Assembly (NCBI RefSeq): GCF_024347615.1 | Contig: NZ_AP025508.1 | Span: 558,001 to 622,000, forward strand | Direction: 5' to 3' | Source of the DNA: Vibrio splendidus | GTDB lineage: Bacteria > Pseudomonadota > Gammaproteobacteria > Enterobacterales > Vibrionaceae | DNA length: 64,000 nt | Part shown: piece after piece, positions 36,865 to 44,600 of the stretch | How the letters are laid out: the number at the start of each line of letters is the position of its first letter | Position numbering within the stretch: the stretch's first letter is position 1 | Position numbers and translations under genes: made by a program | The notes under the pieces: generated by a model | What the model saw: the letters and a program-made list of their open reading frames with translations, nothing else | Databases searched by the model: none | What the model was told of the DNA's origin: nothing

Positions 36865-38228
36865 TTAGCGAGTTCATACCCTTCAAGGATGGTTTGTAAC
36901 CTAAACCATCCTTGCCATAACGTCTTTATAGAAGCGCGACCTGTTCGCTTGGTATTCTTCCAACCACCTAACCGAGCAATACCGTTGTAAGCCCATGATA
37001 TATTAGGCGCTTCTTTCGGTAGTTTTTTGCTCTCCAACTTGAGCCACATTAACTTCCACGCTTTGCCTTTTAATACCTGCTCACAACTGCTCTTAGATAA
37101 CTCGTCTGATTCATTCATAAACCTCAACTGGAGTAACCGAGTCGCGATAAAAGCCAAAACGACGCTGAGCCTTTCTAAGTTATCCTTACTTTGCATTCTC
37201 AGTTGCTCAACTTCAGTCCCTTCACTTTTCCAGACTTTATGAAAATCTTCTATTAGCCAGCGCCGCTCATAATAACTGACGATTTTGAGTGCCTCTTCCT
37301 TGCTCGTTATCGGCTCTGAAGTCAGTAAGTGCCATGCGAGCTTATTACCACTCTCTCCTTGTTCTATACATCCCACGTAGTAAAGCGGAATGTTATCGAA
37401 CTCTTTTTTGTTAGCAGGAGACTTGAGTGTCACGGGGGCATATTTGATATCTAAATGAGCCTTGCGAGCTTTACGACCGCCTTTTTGCGGTATTTCTAGC
37501 ACTTTCTCTCCGGCTGATAACAGGGTAGAGGCATAGCTATAAAGACGATTATCATGCTCTTCAATACAGCGGCTTTGCATTGAGCGAACGAGGAACCTTT
37601 GTTGTTGCTCTCGCTTGTAAATGAGGTATTCAAATAGGTCGGCTTCTCTATCGCACACAGAAATGACATCCGAAATTTTATCGCCAAGTCGCTCAGCGAC
37701 ATGGCGAGAGGCTTGTTCCCACTTATAACTTTCTTTCTCTTTGTATGGTCGAGTCGCATGCTGGTGCCTTTGACCTCGCTTTTCTATATCACGAGTCCAG
37801 CGCTGTTGTTCAATTAAACCAATAACAGATTGAGTGTCGGGAGCAAAAAGTAAGGTTGAGTGTACGAACATGGCGCGATGTCGATTGCCTTGATTGGAGT
37901 GCCCGAGTTCATCTCGAATGCTGCGATGGGAGTAACTGAGAGAAGTGGTGTCTTCTAAGGCAAGAAGTGTTTGTTGCTCTAATGCTTCTTGTGCGGTGAC
38001 ATAAAAACCCGCTTCTGCGATATCTTCTGCTTTGATTTGCTCATTACGGATGAAGCGATAAGCCCCTTCCATTTCAGCAGGGGAGATAATGAGTTTCGAG
38101 ACGGGTACGCCAGGTTGCTCGGCCAGTGAGGCTGCGAGAGCAACGAGTCTTTGAGTGCGTCTAGGGTCATTAAGGTGGGCTTGACCGAACTGTTTTTGTG
38201 CCCAAAGGGTTGGCTCTATATAGGTCAT
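36852..38228 (-). CDS. IS50-like transposase
   Basis: The 458-residue protein aligns with the Tn5 transposase across its length. The N-terminal DNA-binding part has LNDPRRTQRLVALAASLAEQPG and EGAYRFIRNE; the DDE residues appear in LALEDTTSLSYSHR, VCDREADLFEYL and YYERRWLIEDFHKVWK. The C-terminal WAYNGIARLGGWKNTKRTG also matches. The start is taken at MTYIEPTLW, with AAGGA eight bases upstream; an ATG six codons earlier contains that site. Two GATC sites (38256, 38261) precede it, as in the IS50 transposase promoter, where Dam methylation limits expression. Confidence 0.93.
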   Translation of the reverse strand: MTYIEPTLWAQKQFGQAHLNDPRRTQRLVALAASLAEQPGVPVSKLIISPAEMEGAYRFIRNEQIKAEDIAEAGFYVTAQEALEQQTLLALEDTTSLSYSHRSIRDELGHSNQGNRHRAMFVHSTLLFAPDTQSVIGLIEQQRWTRDIEKRGQRHQHATRPYKEKESYKWEQASRHVAERLGDKISDVISVCDREADLFEYLIYKREQQQRFLVRSMQSRCIEEHDNRLYSYASTLLSAGEKVLEIPQKGGRKARKAHLDIKYAPVTLKSPANKKEFDNIPLYYVGCIEQGESGNKLAWHLLTSEPITSKEEALKIVSYYERRWLIEDFHKVWKSEGTEVEQLRMQSKDNLERLSVVLAFIATRLLQLRFMNESDELSKSSCEQVLKGKAWKLMWLKLESKKLPKEAPNISWAYNGIARLGGWKNTKRTGRASIKTLWQGWFRLQTILEGYELAKSLD

Positions 38229-38331
38229 GATAATCATCCTTGTCATTGCTTAGATGATCAGATCATGAAACCTAAAAATAGTTCAAAACCCCCCCCCAAG
38301 CGTGGCTTAGGGATTTGTGTATAAGAGACAG

Positions 38332-38341
38332 GCCTCTGCGC
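38332..38341 (+). repeat. 10-bp target-site duplication, right copy
   Basis: GCCTCTGCGC directly follows the right inverted repeat and matches 36819-36828. Confidence 0.9.
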
Positions 38342-38426
38342 AGCCTTTTTTATTTCTGATGCTTGGCTTGCTTACTATTCGTAAAACCAATAATCTTGAG
38401 TGGTCTTTTCTAACCACAGAACTACT

Positions 38427-39827
38427 ATGACTCGCTCGCATTGCTTTGTATTGCAACACGACTTTCCTATTTCTTTCTACCCTGATAAAAACCAGTTGGT
38501 GATTGATAGTGAAGAGATTCATTTAGAGCCACTACAAGCAAGGCTGCTCAGCTATTTCATCGACAAGCGCGGGCAAGTGGTTAGTACGCAGCAGATAGCT
38601 ACAGATGTCTGGCAAAGAACTCAAGTGTCTGACAACTTGGTCAGACAGGTCATCAGTTTACTGCGCAGTCAGCTTCAGGATAAAGCACGTCCGTATCGCA
38701 TCATTCAGACCATTCCTAAGCAAGGTTATCTGTTCGATGTTGAGGTGACTCAGCCGAGTGTCGAACCAACTTCCGTTGATGACGCCTCTCTACCTGAATC
38801 TGAGCCTAAACCTTTTGTTGCTAATTCGAAAAAGAAAACCATCGCCCTGATTACAACCGCAGTATTCTCTGTTGGCTTAATAGCAACTTGGGCGTGGCAA
38901 ATTGATGTCTCAACCAATGACACAGCTGTTATTTCTGCGCCTCAAAGTGATGTGATTCCCGTTTATATCCATGATATTACGCTCGATTCTGCGGACGATT
39001 ATGAGATGTCGGAAAGCGTGTACAACTACCTATTCTACGGGCTGAACTCAGCGAGAAATTTATCGGGTTACCACTTCTCTCAGCTATCGAAACAGGGCAA
39101 GCAATCACTTGCCAATAATGGTGTCGAACTCAAAGGTTGGCTCAAGCAAAAGGGCAGTGATTATATACTGAGCGTGCTGATACAAAACAATCGCCAGCCC
39201 AATCAAAGTCAGAAAGTGGAAAAGAGCTTTAGCCAAGATAATTTCTTCGATGCCATTGGGGATGTGATTCTCGAGATTAAAGCCATTATTGCCCCAATGA
39301 GTTCAGAATACGGTGTTGTCAGTCATCGAGTGACCTCTATTGATAACTACGATGACTGGAAGGTTATTTCAGAGGGAATATCGCTTTTCTACCAAGGTAA
39401 AGGTGGACAGCCATTTGCAGAGATCGCACTTCAGTTGGATACGATTCAACAGCAAGGAAGAGACAATTATTTGGTCAATGCCTTATTGTCGTATTCGGAA
39501 TCTTTGGCTTATTTGCAAAGTCATGAGCAAGAAGATCGCGAACATGCACTGCAACTGGCAAAGCAAGCCTTCGAGATGAACCCACGTTGTGATATTGCCA
39601 ACCTTACCTTGGGTCTTGCACTGTTAATCAACCAACATGCCAATCAAGCTTTCCCTTACCTTTTTTATGCGGCCGAAAGTACACCGAGCCCAATCAGTTT
39701 TTATCTACTTAGTGTGGCTGACAAGCTGTCGGATAACCCCGAAGGTTCGCAATACAACTATCAGCGCTATACCGAAGTAAAAAAAGAGTATAATGGCCAA
39801 CTGTTTGATCTTATTGAATCTTTATAA
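38427..39827 (+). CDS. ToxR/CadC-like membrane transcription regulator
   Basis: About 466 residues from ATG 38427 (an upstream GTG at 38400 is possible). A winged-helix OmpR-type domain (about 25-105, QQIATDVWQRTQVSDNLVRQVISLLR and IIQTIPKQGYLFD) is followed by a Pro/Glu/Ser linker, one membrane segment (about 135-157, TIALITTAVFSVGLIATWAW), and a periplasmic sensory part of about 300 residues with TPR-like helices near the end. This is the ToxR/CadC arrangement. It is not ToxR itself, and its signal is unknown. The IS element ends about 85 bp upstream. Confidence 0.85.
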   Translation: MTRSHCFVLQHDFPISFYPDKNQLVIDSEEIHLEPLQARLLSYFIDKRGQVVSTQQIATDVWQRTQVSDNLVRQVISLLRSQLQDKARPYRIIQTIPKQGYLFDVEVTQPSVEPTSVDDASLPESEPKPFVANSKKKTIALITTAVFSVGLIATWAWQIDVSTNDTAVISAPQSDVIPVYIHDITLDSADDYEMSESVYNYLFYGLNSARNLSGYHFSQLSKQGKQSLANNGVELKGWLKQKGSDYILSVLIQNNRQPNQSQKVEKSFSQDNFFDAIGDVILEIKAIIAPMSSEYGVVSHRVTSIDNYDDWKVISEGISLFYQGKGGQPFAEIALQLDTIQQQGRDNYLVNALLSYSESLAYLQSHEQEDREHALQLAKQAFEMNPRCDIANLTLGLALLINQHANQAFPYLFYAAESTPSPISFYLLSVADKLSDNPEGSQYNYQRYTEVKKEYNGQLFDLIESL

Positions 39828-40044
39828 AAAACAAACCTTTCCTAAACCACAAAATTCTCTTTGAAGTGAAAACGTTGAGTTACCGCTAATAGTAACGGCT
39901 CTTCCGCAAGGTTTCCTTGTGCCAACAGGCTTCTCAACATGTTTGATTATTGTTTGGACTTAGGCTCGATTGCCTTGCATCAAGCGTAAAAACATCGACG
40001 TCCACATACTGGTAACCAAATCATTAATTATTTGGGGTACACAC

Positions 40045-40521
40045 ATGTTGAAGAAGTTTGCTTTTCAGATCATTCCAATTCAGATCTTCTTATTCGTCTT
40101 TTGGTTCAAAAATGGCTTTGTCGATAAAGTGATGGGCGTTGTACTTGGCTTTATTACGCCAGATACCGCTTATTCAGGTGACACTTGGGCTGGCTGGAAA
40201 GGCTATATTGTAGGAACTTGGGATAAGAGCCAAATCGGTCATGCTCTACTGAGTCCAACATTCGATTTTATGTTCCCTATTTTGATTGCTTTGCAATGTG
40301 TGCCATTTTTATTGGTTCTTCGTTCAGTACTAGCAGGTGAGTTCATGTCTGGCAAGGAGCGTCCGTGGTTACTCTATGCTGCCTTTGCTTCTTTATTTGT
40401 GACTGCTTGTATGGCTTTCACTCAAACCATCACTGGCGCAAGCGACGGGCAGTATCTATGGCAATTTATCGGCTTTGGCATGGTTGCCATTATGTATCTG
40501 CGTAATGAGCAAGGTAAGTAA
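40045..40521 (+). CDS. Small inner-membrane protein of unknown function
   Basis: A 158-residue protein from ATG 40045 (GGGG upstream), with about four hydrophobic segments: FQIIPIQIFLFVFWF, FDFMFPILIALQCVPFLLVL, LLYAAFASLFVTACMAF and FIGFGMVAIMYL. A soluble stretch between the first and second includes a WAGWKGYIVGTWDKS motif. No named family is recognised. It lies alone after the ToxR-like gene, with 217 bp between them. Confidence 0.7.
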   Translation: MLKKFAFQIIPIQIFLFVFWFKNGFVDKVMGVVLGFITPDTAYSGDTWAGWKGYIVGTWDKSQIGHALLSPTFDFMFPILIALQCVPFLLVLRSVLAGEFMSGKERPWLLYAAFASLFVTACMAFTQTITGASDGQYLWQFIGFGMVAIMYLRNEQGK

Positions 40522-40523
40522 GC

Positions 40524-40790
40524 GTTTTTTGGATGCGGGATACGAAGGGTAGCTAGATACGAGTAAACGAGATGCGAGATACGAAGATCAAAAGCCCCTG
40601 TCATTCCCTAGACTGACGAAGGAAGGAGTAGGGAATCTCTGAGTGTTGTGTGTTAGATAGATTCCCTATCACGCTCGTTCCTCGCTGTAGGGAATGACGG
40701 GGATATATAGATGCGAGTAAAACGGGCTTTTCGTTACTCGTTCACTCGCATCCCGTATCTGCTTTCAACTTGTCACTCGCTACTCGAATC
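40524..40790. repeat. MITE-like extended inverted repeat
   Basis: An inner inverted repeat begins CCCCTGTCATTCCCTA (40595) and ends TAGGGAATGACGGGG (to 40702), with a second nested pair TAGGGAATCT / AGATTCCCTA inside. Outer flanks also pair loosely (GATGCGGGATACGAA on the left, CGCATCCCGTATC on the right). It carries no ORF. Its sequence resembles dispersed intergenic repeats of vibrios. Confidence 0.75.
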
Positions 40791-40827
40791 TTCTTTTTGT
40801 TTCCCACATCTGCCTTTCAGAAAAGAA

Positions 40828-40859
40828 AAAGCCCGCAACCTAGGAGGTTGCGGGCTTTG
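40828..40859 (-). terminator. Terminator of nptA
   Basis: A 13-bp stem (40828-40840 with 40846-40858) with a TAGGA loop. On the minus strand it ends in a T run, matching the end of nptA. Confidence 0.88.
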
Positions 40860-40883
40860 TTATAAGCGATGTTTGTTTTGCTA

Positions 40884-42029
40884 TTAAGCCGTCAGTGCTA
40901 ACACGGTACCAGGCAGTACAAGGAATACCGCAATAAGGTAACCAGCCACTACAGATTTATTCTTCACAGCCATGTCAGAAATAATATCAGCGGCTTTTAC
41001 TGGTAGTTCACGTAGGAACGGAATACCAAAGATGAATACCGTTGCCATGATGTTGAACACCAAGTGTACTAGAGCAATCTGCAGTGCAAATACTGCGAAC
41101 TCACCAGATACTGCTGTCGCTGCTAATAGAGCGGTAATACACGTACCGATGTTTGCACCCAGAGTGAATGGGTAAACGTCACGTACTTTAAGAACACCTG
41201 AACCTACTAGTGGAACCATCAAGCTTGTTGTCGTTGAAGAAGACTGAACAAGGATAGTAACGATAGAACCAGAAGCGATACCGTGGATAGGACCACGACC
41301 AATTGCATTCTTTAGAATCTCACGAGCACGACCCACCATCAGGCTCTTCATTAGTTTACCCATTACCGTGATAGCTACGAAGATAGTCGCGATACCTAGA
41401 ACGATAAGCATGATACCGCCAACAGTGTCGCCAAATGTCGATAGTGGCTCTTTAATCGCACTGACTACTGGTTTAGTGATTGGCTTGATGAAGTTAAGAC
41501 CACCCATGCTCATATCACCTGTTGCTAGCATCGGTGATACTAACCAGTGAGAAATCTTCTCTAGAATACCAAACGCCATCTCTAGTGGTAGGAAGATAGC
41601 AACGGCTAATAGGTTAAAGAAGTCGTGAATCGTCGCACTTGCGAATGCACGTTTGAACTCATCTTTACAACGAACATGACCAAGACTAACTAGCGTATTG
41701 GTTACTGTCGTACCAATGTTCGCACCCATGATCATAGGGATTGCTAACTCAACAGGTAAACCACCTGCCACAAGGCCAACGATAATTGAAGTAACTGTAC
41801 TTGATGATTGAATAAGTGCTGTTGCCACTAAACCAATCATTAAGCCTGCAACTGGGTGTGAAGCAAATTCGAAAAGAACCTTTGCTTGCTCGCCTGTTGC
41901 CCATTTGAAGCCTGTACCAACCATTGAAACTGAAAGTAATAGTAGGTAAAGCATGAATGCCAAGTTAGCCCAGCGTAGCCAACGAGTTGTGCTCGAGATA
42001 GGCGCTGCTGCAGTAGTAGCTTGGTTCAT
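40884..42029 (-). CDS. nptA: Na+/phosphate cotransporter (NptA type)
   Basis: The 381-residue membrane protein carries the duplicated QSSST motif of the type II Na/Pi cotransporters (ALIQSSSTVTSIIVGL and LVQSSSTTTSLMVPL), each near a GANIGT segment. It imports inorganic phosphate with Na+, as described for V. cholerae NptA, encoded at the matching place next to nhaR. The start is MNQATTAAA, with GGAGAAAAC upstream. Confidence 0.93.
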   Translation of the reverse strand: MNQATTAAAPISSTTRWLRWANLAFMLYLLLLSVSMVGTGFKWATGEQAKVLFEFASHPVAGLMIGLVATALIQSSSTVTSIIVGLVAGGLPVELAIPMIMGANIGTTVTNTLVSLGHVRCKDEFKRAFASATIHDFFNLLAVAIFLPLEMAFGILEKISHWLVSPMLATGDMSMGGLNFIKPITKPVVSAIKEPLSTFGDTVGGIMLIVLGIATIFVAITVMGKLMKSLMVGRAREILKNAIGRGPIHGIASGSIVTILVQSSSTTTSLMVPLVGSGVLKVRDVYPFTLGANIGTCITALLAATAVSGEFAVFALQIALVHLVFNIMATVFIFGIPFLRELPVKAADIISDMAVKNKSVVAGYLIAVFLVLPGTVLALTA

Positions 42030-42418
42030 AATGTTTTCTCCATTGGACCGTTTAAGTCTGTGTTTGGTCTGTTTGTTTAATCTGAGCGTGATGTTAGAGA
42101 ACAAATATTTCAGTAATATTACATTTTGGTTTAGGTGAGACTTTTTTGTGATGATTTGCCCTTTAAATATTTGGCCTTGAAATGGCGGTGGTTTAACTTG
42201 TTGTTTTTGTGGGGTTTTATTCGTGTTTTTGATAGGTGATATAGATCTTAAAAGTTAGAGAAAAATTAAAAATAATTGCTGAAATATTACATTATGAAAT
42301 CAGACACTTCGAAAAAATAAGCAGTAATAACTAGTTTGGTTAGGTTTTTCCGAGTTTGTTGAGCGAAGGTGTCATATTTGATATAAAAGGGTATCTACTC
42401 TTTTATTACGGCACATCT
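42030..42418. other. AT-rich divergent region between nptA and nhaR
   Basis: A 389-bp spacer with no ORF. An 11-bp direct repeat AATATTACATT occurs at 42115-42125 and 42283-42293. No Pho box or other named site is convincing. Confidence 0.45.
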
Positions 42419-43309
42419 ATGTCGCACCTCAACTATAACCACCTTTATTACTTCTGGATGGTTTGCAAGCAAGGCTCTGTTACTAAAGCAGCAGAAGCTC
42501 TATTCCTAACACCACAAACGGTAACAGGTCAGATAAAAGCGTTAGAAGAGCGTATGGATGGCAAGTTGACCAAGCGCAATGGTCGCAGTGTTGAGCCTAC
42601 AGAGCTTGGACAGCTAGTCTTTAAATATTCCGACCGTATGTTTGGCCTGAGCTACGAGATGCTGGATATCGTGAATTACAGCCAGCACTCCAATATTCTG
42701 TTTGATGTTGGTGTTGCAGATGCGCTGTCTAAAAGGCTTGTCAGCAAGATACTGATGTCGACTATTCCCCCAGATAACAGTATTCATTTACGCTGCTTTG
42801 AATCGACCCATGAAATGCTACTTGAGCAACTGTCTCAACATAAGCTCGATATGATCTTGTCTGACTGTCCGGTGGATTCGAGTCAAAGTCCTGGTCTGTT
42901 TAGTAAGAAGTTGGGTGAGAGTGGAATGAGTTTTTTCAGTTCGGGTAAGGTTGAAGGTGTTAGCTTCCCGGCTGTATTAGAGCAAAGAAAGCTTTTGATC
43001 CCAGGAAGTCGAACCTCGATGGGGCGTAAAGTGCTGCAATGGTTTGATAGACAAGGACTTAAACCTGATATTTTGGGTGAGTTTGATGACGCGGCATTGA
43101 TGAAGGCTTTTGCTCGTTATCACGATGACGCTATCTTCTTAGCGCCTACGCTTTATATGTCTGAAGTTGAAGAGGATTCATCACTGCAATTATTGGTTGG
43201 TATTGAAGAATTAAAAGAGGAGTACTACGTCATATTTGCTGAGAGGATGATCCAACATCCAGCAGTAAAAAATGTATGTGACGCAGATTTTAGCAAATTG
43301 TTCGAGTGA
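42419..43309 (+). CDS. nhaR: Transcriptional activator NhaR (LysR family)
   Basis: The 296-residue LysR regulator closely matches E. coli NhaR, including [15 protein letters not shown], a HTH around [26 protein letters not shown], and [25 protein letters not shown]. NhaR senses Na+ and activates nhaA and other stress genes. No nhaA gene is adjacent here, unlike E. coli. An upstream in-frame start would add 21 residues without homology. Confidence 0.93.
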   Translation: MSHLNYNHLYYFWMVCKQGSVTKAAEALFLTPQTVTGQIKALEERMDGKLTKRNGRSVEPTELGQLVFKYSDRMFGLSYEMLDIVNYSQHSNILFDVGVADALSKRLVSKILMSTIPPDNSIHLRCFESTHEMLLEQLSQHKLDMILSDCPVDSSQSPGLFSKKLGESGMSFFSSGKVEGVSFPAVLEQRKLLIPGSRTSMGRKVLQWFDRQGLKPDILGEFDDAALMKAFARYHDDAIFLAPTLYMSEVEEDSSLQLLVGIEELKEEYYVIFAERMIQHPAVKNVCDADFSKLFE

Positions 43310-43408
43310 GGCGGTTTGTTAATGAATTGATATCGATTATCATAACGCCACCATATGCCGGAAATACTAATAGCCGTAGTTGGTGTAAAGGTTGTAGGGA
43401 GCCAAACT

Positions 43409-43702
43409 ATGAACTTAAAAGAGATGGAGAAGAACTCAGCGCAAGCTGTGATTCTACTCAAAGCCATGGCCAACGAGCGTCGCTTACAGATTTTGTGCCT
43501 ATTACATGGTACTGAGCTGTCAGTTGGGGAGTTGTGTGGCAAGTTGGAACTGAGTCAGTCTGCTTTATCTCAACATCTTGCTTGGTTGAGAAGAGATGGT
43601 TTGGTCGAAACTCGCAAAGAAGCTCAAACTGTGTATTACACATTGAGCAGTGAAGAAGTAAAAGCGATGATTAACCTACTGCATGGTATTTACTGCAAGT
43701 AG
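43409..43702 (+). CDS. hlyU: HlyU, ArsR-family virulence regulator
   Basis: The 97-residue winged-helix protein matches Vibrio HlyU (MNLKEMEKNSAQAVILLKAMANERRLQILCLLHG..., LELSQSALSQHLAWLRRDGLVETRKEAQTVYYTL). HlyU activates toxin genes such as rtxA and hlyA by displacing H-NS; targets here are unknown. The recognition helix SQSALSQHLAWL is intact. GGGAGCC precedes the ATG. It lies 99 bp after nhaR. Confidence 0.92.
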   Translation: MNLKEMEKNSAQAVILLKAMANERRLQILCLLHGTELSVGELCGKLELSQSALSQHLAWLRRDGLVETRKEAQTVYYTLSSEEVKAMINLLHGIYCK

Positions 43703-43789
43703 CTTATTGCTGGTGGGAGGGGGATTTCTTATCAGTGATAGAATGACACAAGGAAGTGTCAGTATTTCATGTCGAATGTTAGTGCCTAT

Positions 43790-43946
43790 CTATTTACCAA
43801 CCTATTTACCAACCTATCTATTTATCTATTTTCTTGTCTGTTTATTTTCTAGTTGTCTATTTTTTATATGCTTAGTTGTCTATCGGTCAGCGATATGCCT
43901 TTTAGTAAGAAAATGCGTGTCAGTTAGCCAAATGCCTTTTAGTAAG
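43790..43946. repeat. Simple and direct repeats between hlyU and rpsT
   Basis: Two perfect copies of CTATTTACCAAC (43790-43801, 43802-43813) are followed by CTAT-rich sequence. Then a 15-bp direct repeat ATGCCTTTTAGTAAG occurs at 43895-43909 and 43932-43946. A spurious 99-codon ORF crosses it. I see no gene between 43703 and 44088. Confidence 0.8.
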
Positions 43947-44034
43947 CTGGTATCTGCCGGCAAACCACGTGCTTTTATGTGAGCTAAGTAATGTTCAGCA
44001 AGAAAAATCGCTGTGTTACTCAAAATTTAGATAT

Positions 44035-44062
44035 AAAAAAACCGGCCGAGGCCGGTTTTTTT
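44035..44062 (-). terminator. Terminator of rpsT
   Basis: CCGGC (44042-44046) pairs with GCCGG (44051-44055) around CGAG, with long A and T runs on both sides, so it can act in both directions. Confidence 0.9.
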
Positions 44063-44088
44063 CGTTTTGCGTTGTAATCAAATTTCTA

Positions 44089-44349
44089 TTAAAGAGCTTT
44101 GATTGCAGCAGCGAAACGAGACTTATGACGTGCAGCTTTATTCTTATGAATAAGGCCTTTAGTCGCCATGCGGTCTAGAAGAGGTGTAACTTCTACAAGA
44201 GCAGCAGTTGCAGCTTCTTTATTGCCAGCTTCAATAGCTGCAATAGTTTTTTTCATGTAAGTGCGCATCATAGAACGACGGCTAGCATTGTGCTGGCGAC
44301 GTTTCTCAGCTTGGATAGCGCGCTTCTTAGCAGATTTACTGTTTGCCAA
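44089..44349 (-). CDS. rpsT: Ribosomal protein S20
   Basis: The 86-residue basic, helical protein is S20 ([34 protein letters not shown]). It binds 16S rRNA early in 30S assembly. GGGAG lies 10 bases before the ATG. It is divergent from murJ, the usual order. Confidence 0.98.
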   Translation of the reverse strand: MANSKSAKKRAIQAEKRRQHNASRRSMMRTYMKKTIAAIEAGNKEAATAALVEVTPLLDRMATKGLIHKNKAARHKSRFAAAIKAL

Positions 44350-44600
44350 GGTCTAACTCCCAAAAACTTAGTTCGGTGACAATTTAAGGGCGAGGACTAT
44401 CCCTCATAGGCGCTTAATTGTCAAATGATTTGTGCAAAAACCAATCTCAGCCAAAACAAATTTTGGTATGGAAAGGTCATCGCGGTTAAGATGGCGGGGA
44501 TTCTAACAGCATTTTTAGACCAATGCTAATAATTATGCTTCTAAGGACAGGATAGTATTTATCCTTGCTTGAAAGTAATCAACCAGTGTCAGAGGTTTCT

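Larger units (their letters stand above)
36829..38331 (-). mobile_element. IS4-family (IS50/Tn5-like) insertion sequence, 1503 bp, intact
   Basis: The element runs between outward CTGTCTCTTGATCACAAGT (left) and CTGTCTCTTATACACAAAT (right, read inward on the minus strand), and carries one transposase gene. The first nine bases of the ends are identical, with a shared CACAA after. The left end, behind the transposase gene, contains GATC like the IS50 inside end; the right end, before the gene, resembles the IS50 outside end. Identical 10-bp direct repeats flank it, which indicates recent transposition. It sits in the loop of the former thyA terminator. Confidence 0.93.

Noticed and set aside
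38312..38331. Sequencing-adapter contamination from Tn5 mosaic end
   Set aside because: The match ends after 16 bases, sits at the true end of a coherent IS with matching other end, transposase and target duplications.
43683..43982. 99-codon ORF between hlyU and rpsT
   Set aside because: It overlaps the end of hlyU, and its hydrophobic run is produced by the CTATTTACCAAC repeats; no ribosome site.
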